Positions 37,225 to 44,507 of a stretch of 52,002 nt of DNA are shown here, one piece after another. The stretch's first letter is position 1. Each line of letters opens with the position of its first letter. Origin of the DNA: Calditrichaceae bacterium (GTDB lineage Bacteria > Calditrichota > Calditrichia > Calditrichales > Calditrichaceae); NCBI GenBank assembly GCA_016928315.1, contig JAFGKZ010000017.1, positions 1 to 52,002 of the forward strand. The letters run 5' to 3'. The translations under genes and the position numbers were made by a program. Below the pieces are notes generated by a model, which saw only the letters and a list, made by a program, of their open reading frames with translations, searched no databases and had not been told where the DNA came from.

Positions 37225-37268
37225 CACAGAGAACCATAAGTTATATATAAGCTTTAATTTTCTCTGTG
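37225..37268. repeat. CACAGAGAA inverted repeat
   Basis: CACAGAGAA (37225-37233) and TTCTCTGTG (37260-37268) are perfect inverted copies around a 26-base AT-rich loop. It lies between the DUF72 gene and the small zinc-ribbon gene. Similar CACAGAG-type short repeats are dispersed in many bacterial genomes; it may also act as a transcript end. Confidence 0.45.
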
Positions 37269-37303
37269 TTCTGAGCAACCAAGTTTATTTTTAGGAAGAT
37301 GGA

Positions 37304-37483
37304 ATGATTGAACTTCAGGAAAGAAACGACGTCACTCCGGAATGCCCGCATTGCAAGCAAAGAATTGAGAAATTGTATTTCCAGGAATTGATAGGGTTTC
37401 TCGGCAAACGTTATATTTATTTTTGTTCAATGTGCAATAAGGTATTAGGTGTGTCACATCGCAAAGGCTTCTGGATGGGTTGA
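37304..37483 (+). CDS. Small zinc-ribbon protein, 59 residues
   Basis: This short gene reads MIELQERNDVTPECPHC and onward to a C-terminal SHRKGFWMG. Two C-x2-C knuckles (C14/C17 and C41/C44) make a treble-clef or zinc-ribbon site. AGGAA lies 7 bases before the ATG, and an overlapping upstream ATG at 37299 stops after one further codon, which leaves 37304 as the start. It ends one base before the stop of the convergent alkyltransferase-like gene. The clean zinc knuckles and SD make it a real gene. Function is unknown; nucleic-acid or protein binding is possible. Confidence 0.75.
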   Translation: MIELQERNDVTPECPHCKQRIEKLYFQELIGFLGKRYIYFCSMCNKVLGVSHRKGFWMG

Positions 37484-37484
37484 T

Positions 37485-37790
37485 TTATTGTGCATTCCAG
37501 CGATATTTGTTCAAATTAACTCTGCCCGAATTATCAAAAATTATACCCTCGGACTCCAATAGTTTGCGCTGCAGATCCTCAAGCGCCACTAAGCTGATTT
37601 TCCCCTGGCTGTTTATTACCCGATGCCAGGGGATTTTGATATCTTCCGGTGTAGCAGCTAAAGCATATCCAACCATACGGGCTGTACAATTGCCTACTAT
37701 TTTAGCGATCTGGCCATAAGTGGCCACCCGGCCAAATGGAATTAGTTGAACAATTTTATAGATATTTTGATAAATTGAGTTTGTTTCCAA
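37485..37790 (-). CDS. Alkyltransferase-like protein (ATL, MGMT family without the acceptor Cys)
   Basis: A 101-residue protein with the O6-alkylguanine-DNA alkyltransferase DNA-binding domain: PFGRVATYGQIAKIVG, the arginine-finger segment CTARMVGYALAATP (R38) and IPWHRVINSQGKIS. The active-site PCHR of MGMT reads PWHR here, with Trp55 replacing the methyl-accepting Cys. This defines ATL proteins such as E. coli YbaZ (eATL), which flip and bind alkylguanine and hand it to nucleotide-excision repair but cannot dealkylate. Length and domain fit ATL exactly. Confidence 0.9.
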   Translation of the reverse strand: METNSIYQNIYKIVQLIPFGRVATYGQIAKIVGNCTARMVGYALAATPEDIKIPWHRVINSQGKISLVALEDLQRKLLESEGIIFDNSGRVNLNKYRWNAQ

Positions 37791-37832
37791 TAGTTCTTAT
37801 TTTACCACAATCATATTTACTTACTACTAATA

Positions 37833-39470
37833 TTACTCTTCGAGTAAATAAATACTCTGGCTGGTTTCAATTTCTACCAGAATACCTTCTTTAGCATTTA
37901 GTTTTTCATCATCTGCATTCAAATACACTGGAAAATCCGATTTTATTTTTCCGTATTCCGATCGTAGTTTGGCTTTAACTTCAGTGTCTTTTGGCAGGGA
38001 AATTTTTACCGGTTTGTAGGAAGTTATTAATCGGATACTTGCATCTTTAGGTAAATCTATAATATCACTGATTTCTATCGGGCTGCTGGATCCTTGCACA
38101 TCAATTGATCCGCCGGATCGTTTGATAATTACATATTTATATGAATTCTCAATTTTAATATCTCCGCCGATGCTATCGACCAGAACCGGACAGGAACCAC
38201 CGTGTATATCCAGATTTCCATCGATATAACTAACATTAATTGGTTTATAGGTTGAACGAATTTTAACATCCCCCCCAACATGACCAAGCGTAACCGGTGC
38301 CGAACCGCTGTTAATATCCACTTTACCTCCTACATTAAATACCCGTACATCTTTATACGAGGAATGAATAGTCACATCATTTTTAACGCCGTCGATATCA
38401 ATCGGACAGGAACCGCCATCTACAACAACGCCGCCGCCAATCTTCTCTAAACGAATTGTTTTATAAGAAGTACGAATTGAAGCATCCTTGCCAATGTTGA
38501 TTGCAGAAACCGGGCAGGAGTTGGCATTCACCTCAAGCGCACCTTTAATATTGTTCAAAATAACATCTTTATAACTTGTTTCAATAAGTGCATCCTTGCC
38601 GACGCCATAAACATTAACCGGAGCGCTTTCACTGTTGACAGTTAATCGGCCCTCTATATTTTCAATGCGCACCGGCTTATAGGACGATCGAATTTCGCAA
38701 TCACCTCCAATATCGGTTACATTTACATCCGAACTGGTTCCTTTTAATATCAGATCACCTGTAACCTGCGAAACGCTAGCCATTTTATAACTGTTATAGC
38801 AGTCCACATTGCCATCCACATTTCGAATATCAACCGGACAACTGCCGCCTTTTACCCATACATTACCTTTAAAATTATTTACTTTGATTGTTGAATAATT
38901 ATTATGAACAATTAGATTCCCACCGCAATTATTAAGTGTTACTTCACCGGAAGAATTTTTGATTTCAATTTCACCATTAATATCAAAAGTTTCGATGTCG
39001 CCATATTTATTTTCAATAATCAAAGAATAATTATTGGGCATCTCTATTTTCATTTCAGTGGATGTGGATACTGAGCGATTGATGATAAATAATCGGCTTA
39101 ATAATCCAAGAATACCTTTATTCCGGCTGAATTTTGGATCATCTTTTGGAGTCTTCATTTCCAGGCGATACCCATCTTTATAGGGTTCAAGTATCAGCTC
39201 CGATTGTGAGAAAAATTCCTTCTCCAAATCCTCATCGAGACCACCCGTCTCCAGGGCAGCCTCAACAGATATTTTATTCGTATCAGAGCCTTTAATCGAC
39301 ATATCATACCTGCCATCCTTGATGTATAGGATACCAGCGGATTTTACATCGGCTAGTGCATTATATAAAGAAGCATTTTGGATGGGCGGTGTTTTATCTT
39401 CCGCAGAATAGCATAATGCTGCAATTGAAAATGATATGGAGAATAGCATGTATATTTTAAAGCTTTTCAT
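37833..39470 (-). CDS. Secreted DUF4097-like solenoid protein with 36-residue repeats
   Basis: 545 residues from this start, preceded by AAAGGAG; a longer frame to 39512 lacks a signal sequence at its start. A signal peptide covers about 1-22. Residues about 173-490 form a regular solenoid. Tyr of an (S/T)-S-Y-K-like motif recurs at 192, 228, 264, 300, 336, 372, 408 and 444, exactly 36 apart, and again at 485. Between them a G-(G/S)-S-(C/A)-P-V motif recurs at 211, 247, 283, 319, 355, 391, 427 and 463, also 36 apart. Each period is two coils of about 18 residues, as in a beta helix. The family resembles the DUF4097 putative adhesins. It sits 69 bases after an anti-sigma factor gene, so it is probably a product or partner of that regulon. 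Confidence 0.85.
   Translation of the reverse strand: MKSFKIYMLFSISFSIAALCYSAEDKTPPIQNASLYNALADVKSAGILYIKDGRYDMSIKGSDTNKISVEAALETGGLDEDLEKEFFSQSELILEPYKDGYRLEMKTPKDDPKFSRNKGILGLLSRLFIINRSVSTSTEMKIEMPNNYSLIIENKYGDIETFDINGEIEIKNSSGEVTLNNCGGNLIVHNNYSTIKVNNFKGNVWVKGGSCPVDIRNVDGNVDCYNSYKMASVSQVTGDLILKGTSSDVNVTDIGGDCEIRSSYKPVRIENIEGRLTVNSESAPVNVYGVGKDALIETSYKDVILNNIKGALEVNANSCPVSAINIGKDASIRTSYKTIRLEKIGGGVVVDGGSCPIDIDGVKNDVTIHSSYKDVRVFNVGGKVDINSGSAPVTLGHVGGDVKIRSTYKPINVSYIDGNLDIHGGSCPVLVDSIGGDIKIENSYKYVIIKRSGGSIDVQGSSSPIEISDIIDLPKDASIRLITSYKPVKISLPKDTEVKAKLRSEYGKIKSDFPVYLNADDEKLNAKEGILVEIETSQSIYLLEE
38001..38954 (-). repeat. 108-base coding repeat of the solenoid gene
   Basis: The stretch encodes eight uninterrupted 36-residue periods plus one end unit with a 5-residue insertion (residues about 173-490). 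The repeat is clear in protein sequence but strongly diverged in DNA, which points to an old expansion kept under structural constraint. Confidence 0.75.
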
Positions 39471-39539
39471 TTTATTACTCCTTTTAAATATAAATATCCC
39501 CTTACTCTGCAACCATCGAAGGGTCTAGGGGCGGGGTTA

Positions 39540-40175
39540 TTAACTCTCCTCTTTCAAATTTTCAGGTTTTATTTTATATATTTCTTGAAGTGTTTCCTTT
39601 TTTTCTTTTAGAGCGGCGAACAGATATTTATGGATATGCGCATTGGCTGGATTATCTGATAAAGCTTCTTTGCATTCAGCAATTTGCTCATCAATCATTT
39701 CCAACTTATCACGATAGAGAAGCATCAATCCGATATCCATCTGTGCCATTTTTTCCTTGGTAGCTGCTTCCAGTTCTTCAATTGATTTCAGATAATCTTG
39801 CTCCTTTTCATCCAGTTTTTCCAGCATGCTAAAAGTAACGATACCCTTATCCGGGATTTGATTGCGCTGGATAAAATAAAAACTAATGGCAACTCCAACA
39901 ATCAAAACTGCTGCGATGCGAAATAGCATTTTGTTGCTCTTTAGCATAAGATGAATAATATTTTTAGATTTTTGCTTACTCAGATCAGTTTCAATCTTTA
40001 CCCAGACATTATCTGAATCAACCGGTCGCTTTAAACTGTTAACCAGCTCAATCAATCTTGCATCCTCGGCCAACATGGCCTTGCAAAATTCACATGATTG
40101 AACATGTTGATCGAATTCCATATCATCAATCTGACCCAATTCATGTTTTTTATAAAAATCGCATTGCTTACTCAT
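39540..40175 (-). CDS. Anti-sigma factor with zinc-finger ASD motif
   Basis: A 211-residue single-pass membrane protein. The N-terminal H-x3-C-x2-C motif (H24, C28, C31; HVQSCEFC) is the zinc-binding anti-sigma motif. A membrane segment covers about 84-102. The C-terminal part (about 110-205) is helical and charged and would be periplasmic. Overlapping the ECF sigma gene by 4 bases, it is its likely partner: it would hold the sigma factor at the membrane until an envelope signal triggers release. No protease site is recognisable by eye. Confidence 0.85.
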   Translation of the reverse strand: MSKQCDFYKKHELGQIDDMEFDQHVQSCEFCKAMLAEDARLIELVNSLKRPVDSDNVWVKIETDLSKQKSKNIIHLMLKSNKMLFRIAAVLIVGVAISFYFIQRNQIPDKGIVTFSMLEKLDEKEQDYLKSIEELEAATKEKMAQMDIGLMLLYRDKLEMIDEQIAECKEALSDNPANAHIHKYLFAALKEKKETLQEIYKIKPENLKEES

Positions 40176-40699
40176 ATAGCTGCCAACTCTCCTTTCAGAG
40201 CCTGTTTTAGTTTATTTTTTGCCTGAAAAATGTGTGCCTTAACCGTTCCAATACTTATATCCAGCATCTCAGCAATTTCATCTTGTTTAAATCCTTCAAT
40301 AGCAAATAACACAAAACAAGCGCGCATTTTATCGGGTAAGGCACAAATAGCTTCATCCAAATGAATTTGCAACTCGTTCTGTGGATTAAAAATAGGTTCT
40401 CTGTCTCCAATTCTCTCATTAACTGTTTTTTTCCGATGTAAATCATAGCAAACATTAAAAAGTATGCGATAAATATAAGTACTCAGTTTTGCCTCGCTTC
40501 TAAAGTTAGAAATTGCCTTATTTAGCTTTATAAAAGCAATTTGTATGGCATCATCCGCATCTTCCCGGTTTCCAAGCATACGATATGCTGTTCGGTATAA
40601 CCCATCAAAATATTGCTGATAAATCTTGTTAAAAGCATGCAAATCACCTGATCGACATTGTTTGATAATTGTCTGTTCATTTTCCAGTTGTGGTTCCAA
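40172..40699 (-). CDS. ECF (RpoE-type) RNA polymerase sigma factor
   Basis: A 175-residue group IV sigma factor. Region 2 spans about 20-90 (YFDGLYRTAYRMLGNREDADDAIQ), and region 4 about 115-170 with the helix-turn-helix FKQDEIAEMLDISIGTVKAH. There is no region 1 or 3. The start is TTG, with GGAG six bases upstream, a sign of modest translation. The 4-base overlap with the anti-sigma gene couples their synthesis. An imperfect palindrome (40721-40740) upstream may be part of an autoregulated promoter. Confidence 0.92.
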   Translation of the reverse strand: MEPQLENEQTIIKQCRSGDLHAFNKIYQQYFDGLYRTAYRMLGNREDADDAIQIAFIKLNKAISNFRSEAKLSTYIYRILFNVCYDLHRKKTVNERIGDREPIFNPQNELQIHLDEAICALPDKMRACFVLFAIEGFKQDEIAEMLDISIGTVKAHIFQAKNKLKQALKGELAAI

Positions 40700-40720
40700 A
40701 AAATTCTCCGGAATTGTATT

Positions 40721-40740
40721 TAACGATGGTTACACCGTTA
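40721..40740. promoter_or_regulatory. Imperfect palindrome upstream of the sigma factor gene
   Basis: TAACG (40721-40725) and CGTTA (40736-40740) flank a partly symmetric centre, 22 to 41 bases before the TTG start. Its position suits a promoter or operator, but the match is only partial. Confidence 0.25.
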
Positions 40741-40803
40741 ACACATACTTTTATTATATTAGACCGTTCATTATTTAAAAAGGTTTAGCAGAAGTGAAAC
40801 TTT

Positions 40804-42993
40804 TTAAAGCGAATAACCAGCACAAAAATAAAAACGGGTTTGAAACTGATCAGATCGATTTAAACTTTTTGATCCCTGGCTGACAATAAATTCAATTGTT
40901 CCAAGGATAGAAAGGAACTTAACGCCTAGACCATAACCATAAAGATTACTTGTTTCTTGGATTCCGGCCATATCAAAAAGATCATAGGCAGCGCTATTTA
41001 AGATGAGTTTTAGAAAAATATCTTTCTTATATTGATATCGGTAATCCAATCGCACGTAACCAAATTTATCACCAATAAGCTGATCATTGGACATACCAAC
41101 AAATGATTTAGCGCCTCCTTTAAAGACATATTTATATATAGGTATACCACCATCAAAATTAGTATAAAATGTGTGCAACGAAATGGTATGATTTTTAAAT
41201 AAAGTATTATACATATCAAAAGAAATTTTGTACTGTTGATATTCAACATCTGATTTGAGATCTTTATAAGAAGCATCAATATTAGCATCTAAATAAATGC
41301 CGTTTCGGGGAAGTATTGAATTATCAAGCATATCAATTTTAATATTCATCCGCACTTTCCTTAACCGATCATTGAACGATTGATGATAAAGAGTATCCAG
41401 ACTGCTAACTCCTGGCTTGGTATCCATTTGCTCCTGGTTATACTCCAAAAGAATATTTCCGCTTCTACCCATTAATATTCCGATGCCTCCGGCTATGGTA
41501 TGTGATTTATCACTATATTCAGCCGACTTATTTCCTAAAAAAGGATTGTAAATATTTACCGGTATGTCTTTGTAATTAACTCGGATATAGGGATAAATCG
41601 GTAAATTTAAATTACGTGACGGATATGAAACATTCAGGTTATAGTTGACCAATCCCGCAAATTCCAACGAAGTTTCAAGCCGGGCGCCCGTAATAAAAGT
41701 ACTTGATAATTGAACTCCCAGGTGCGCTACCAATTCATAGTAATTATCATAATGGATTCCTATGCGCAATTTTCGGAATGGTTTTTCTTTAACTTTAATA
41801 TTAATACGAATACCTGTATCCGTAATTTTTTCTATTGTATAAGTAATTCGATCAAAGTATCCCAGCCCATATAGCTGCTCAATACGTTGATTCAATACTT
41901 GTTTATTAAATTCATCTTTTGGTTTGATACCGAGCAAACGGTAGATGAAATTAAAGTTTAGTTTTTTATTGCCTGTAATAGTAATACCGTACACGGTCAA
42001 ACTTTTATTAATTGTATTATTTTGAACAAATACAGGTTTTGATTTTTTATAAAGATTGTTATCAGCTTGAAGCCGTCGTAGATCAGAAATATAACTAAGC
42101 GCTGTTTGTTCTCCCTTTTTTAAAATATGCTGTACTTTATCGTTGTCAAAATCAGAAGAGGATAGGTTTTCAAGATCAGGGGTTATAACCATATCACAAA
42201 GCGTACGATTTTTAACCTGCCGATCATAATCTGTTAATACAAAAGTCTGATTAAGTATGTTTATTAATGAATTTAGTTCATCCTTCCCGGCAAGGCGGCT
42301 GCCAATATCAACGCCGATAATAATATCAGCGCCCATATCTTTTACAACATCGGCAGGAAAATTATTAACAAGACCGCCGTCAACCAGCAGGGAATCGCCC
42401 CATTCCACAGGACTAAAAATGGTGGGAATAGACATGGTCGCATGCATAGCCCGGGCAAGAGATCCCGATTGTAAAATCACCTCATCACCCGTAATAAGAT
42501 CAACAGTAACACATCGCAGTTTTATATTCAGATTATCAAAGTTATAAATCTGGTTATCTTTTATTAATAACTCCGAGATAAAGGACGACACGTTCTGTCC
42601 CTGAATAAGTCCGCTGGGCACTACAGGCGTAATGCCTTTTAGACTAAGCTGTATCTGATATTTGTCATCATCATATTTTAACAGATATGGAATGGATTTT
42701 CGTTCGGGAGTATCGGATAATAATGCATCCCAGTTTGCCTTATTGACGATACCTTCAATTTCTGCACCTGAATAGCCGCAAGCATATAACGCGCCAAGCA
42801 ATCCGCCTATACTTGTCCCCGCAATATAATCAACAGGAAAATTAAGAGAATCCAGCATCTTCAAAATACCAACATGGGCAAATCCCCGGGCGCCGCCCCC
42901 TGACAAAACCAAGCCTACTTTTGGATGATCTTCCTGGGCAAAAACATGACAACAAAACATCAATATAGTAAGGATTAAACTAAATATTCGCAT
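40804..42993 (-). CDS. Patatin-like phospholipase with POTRA/Omp85 barrel, second copy
   Basis: A 729-residue paralogue of the protein at 4341-7010. A signal peptide ends near residue 19 (HVFAQ). The patatin domain has GGGARG (32-37), G-T-S-I-G with Ser61, and D-G-G with Asp205. A POTRA-like segment lies around 330-400 (LTVYGITITGNKKLNFNFIYRLLG), then a predicted barrel from about 405 to the terminal AGYSL. It is shorter than the first copy, with fewer POTRA-like residues. Strand and place beside the sigma unit suggest an envelope regulon, without proof. No strong SD is visible. Confidence 0.85.
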   Translation of the reverse strand: MRIFSLILTILMFCCHVFAQEDHPKVGLVLSGGGARGFAHVGILKMLDSLNFPVDYIAGTSIGGLLGALYACGYSGAEIEGIVNKANWDALLSDTPERKSIPYLLKYDDDKYQIQLSLKGITPVVPSGLIQGQNVSSFISELLIKDNQIYNFDNLNIKLRCVTVDLITGDEVILQSGSLARAMHATMSIPTIFSPVEWGDSLLVDGGLVNNFPADVVKDMGADIIIGVDIGSRLAGKDELNSLINILNQTFVLTDYDRQVKNRTLCDMVITPDLENLSSSDFDNDKVQHILKKGEQTALSYISDLRRLQADNNLYKKSKPVFVQNNTINKSLTVYGITITGNKKLNFNFIYRLLGIKPKDEFNKQVLNQRIEQLYGLGYFDRITYTIEKITDTGIRINIKVKEKPFRKLRIGIHYDNYYELVAHLGVQLSSTFITGARLETSLEFAGLVNYNLNVSYPSRNLNLPIYPYIRVNYKDIPVNIYNPFLGNKSAEYSDKSHTIAGGIGILMGRSGNILLEYNQEQMDTKPGVSSLDTLYHQSFNDRLRKVRMNIKIDMLDNSILPRNGIYLDANIDASYKDLKSDVEYQQYKISFDMYNTLFKNHTISLHTFYTNFDGGIPIYKYVFKGGAKSFVGMSNDQLIGDKFGYVRLDYRYQYKKDIFLKLILNSAAYDLFDMAGIQETSNLYGYGLGVKFLSILGTIEFIVSQGSKSLNRSDQFQTRFYFCAGYSL

Positions 42994-43082
42994 TTTAAAT
43001 AACAGGATAAATTGATTATATCACTAAATATACGATTCGTATGTTTTATAAAAAAGCAGATAAAATAATTTTTACTTTAAAA

Positions 43083-43114
43083 TAAAAAAACGGCAGGTTA
43101 AAAACACCTGCCGT
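43083..43114 (-). terminator. Rho-independent terminator after the TPR gene
   Basis: On the minus strand, stem ACGGCAGGT and ACCTGCCGT (43090-43098 and 43106-43114) closes a 7-base loop and is followed by a T-run (43083-43089). It ends transcription just after the TPR gene stop at 43157, separating that gene from the patatin gene. Confidence 0.85.
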
Positions 43115-43156
43115 TGGTATTAAAATTTCTTATGGGAAATCTAAGGTTTATTATAA

Positions 43157-44437
43157 TTATTGTTCTATCCAGCTTATGTAACTTTCCCGTGTTATTTTAG
43201 TATTGCCCTGAGCAAAGAAAAGTTCTTCCTGGGTTGGTTTTAAAGGCTCAAGTAATTTAATTCTCTGTTTTGCGTAGGCCTTATAAGCCGGATATTTACT
43301 TGCTTGTTCATATTCTCTTATAGCAAGTTCATAAACAAAGCCATCATCAATTTTACGTCCGCGATTTTCAATCTGCTGACTATAAGGCACCGCCGCTTCA
43401 TAAATTTCTGCCATGGCAATATAAGGCAAACCACTTTTCGGATTTGCCGCTTTTGCTTTATCCGCCCAGTATTTTCCTTCTGCAAATTTGTTCATATATT
43501 TATAATCCGTGGCGATCGCGCACATGGCGTCTACATCGTTTGGTTTTTTGTTAAGAATTAATTTGTAATCATTTATAGCGGCGGAATAATTAGCTAATCC
43601 TTCATAGGCCTGGGCTCTCAGCTTTAATATTGATTTTTGATTCAAGTCTTTATCCAGCAATATTGTAGCCTTTTCCAAAGCTTGCTGATAGTTGCCGGCA
43701 TCCAATTCCGCTCGCAATAACATTTGAATAATTTTAACATCATCCGGATTTTTTTCAAAAGCCGTCCTGAGTTCAATAAGCGGATCATAATCAAAATACT
43801 TAATGTAAGCTACCAAACGTTTATGATATTCAGGATTTTCCGGATTTACCTCAATCAAATGTTTTTGAACTTCAATCGCCCGCTCATCCTCCAGATTAAA
43901 GTATATATAAGCCAGTTTGTCAAGATAGTTTTCATCATCAGGTAAACGCTCGACTAAAAACTCATAATGCGGAAGGGCGCACTCATTTTTAGCCAGGTTC
44001 ACTTGTAATAATCCAGCAAAATAATGAAGACTGGTTAATTCAGGATATCGATATAATCCACGGTAACAAGCCAATAGGGTACTATCGGTGTATTGCAATT
44101 TAAAATATGAATCAGCGATTTTTCTGATAGCATACTGCCCCATTTTATTGCTATCATTAACAAATACTTTCCACAAATAAGGTAGAGCGGATTTATAAGC
44201 TTCCTGTTTATAATATTCCGAACCGAAACTATACCACATCTTTAAATCCGTTTCATTCAGATCCGCTTGTTTTAATTGATCGTAAGCGGTTTGCAGTGTT
44301 TCCGGAATACAAATAATTGAAGTTTGTTCTTCAAGAAATTCATCATCCTCAAACTGGGCATAACACAAAGCAGAAAAGGAAAATATCAAAACTCCTATCC
44401 ACTTTATTTTTTTCTGTATTCTTTTGCCTGTCTTCAT
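43157..44437 (-). CDS. Exported TPR-repeat protein
   Basis: 426 residues from this start; an ATG five codons earlier would contain the SD AAGGAA in its own reading frame. A signal sequence covers about 5-28. The body is a chain of TPR-like helical pairs: YKSALPYLWKVFVND, LEDERAIEVQKHLIEVNP, GNYQQALEKATILLD, ANYSAAINDYKLILNKKP, and AIREYEQASKYPAYKAYAKQRI. Such proteins mediate protein-protein contacts in envelope complexes. No specific partner can be named. It lies 70 bases downstream of the large protein gene and ends at a strong terminator. Confidence 0.75.
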   Translation of the reverse strand: MKTGKRIQKKIKWIGVLIFSFSALCYAQFEDDEFLEEQTSIICIPETLQTAYDQLKQADLNETDLKMWYSFGSEYYKQEAYKSALPYLWKVFVNDSNKMGQYAIRKIADSYFKLQYTDSTLLACYRGLYRYPELTSLHYFAGLLQVNLAKNECALPHYEFLVERLPDDENYLDKLAYIYFNLEDERAIEVQKHLIEVNPENPEYHKRLVAYIKYFDYDPLIELRTAFEKNPDDVKIIQMLLRAELDAGNYQQALEKATILLDKDLNQKSILKLRAQAYEGLANYSAAINDYKLILNKKPNDVDAMCAIATDYKYMNKFAEGKYWADKAKAANPKSGLPYIAMAEIYEAAVPYSQQIENRGRKIDDGFVYELAIREYEQASKYPAYKAYAKQRIKLLEPLKPTQEELFFAQGNTKITRESYISWIEQ

Positions 44438-44507
44438 GACGTTTCCTTTCAATTAGGTTCCTTGAAAAATTAAACTCAATACTCTTCAAATAGTTTACTA
44501 TTGGCTT

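Noticed and set aside
38001-38954. Regular 108-base periodicity as a CRISPR array
   Set aside because: The period lies in a protein-coding frame, the units are diverged in DNA, and there are no uniform direct repeats with spacers.
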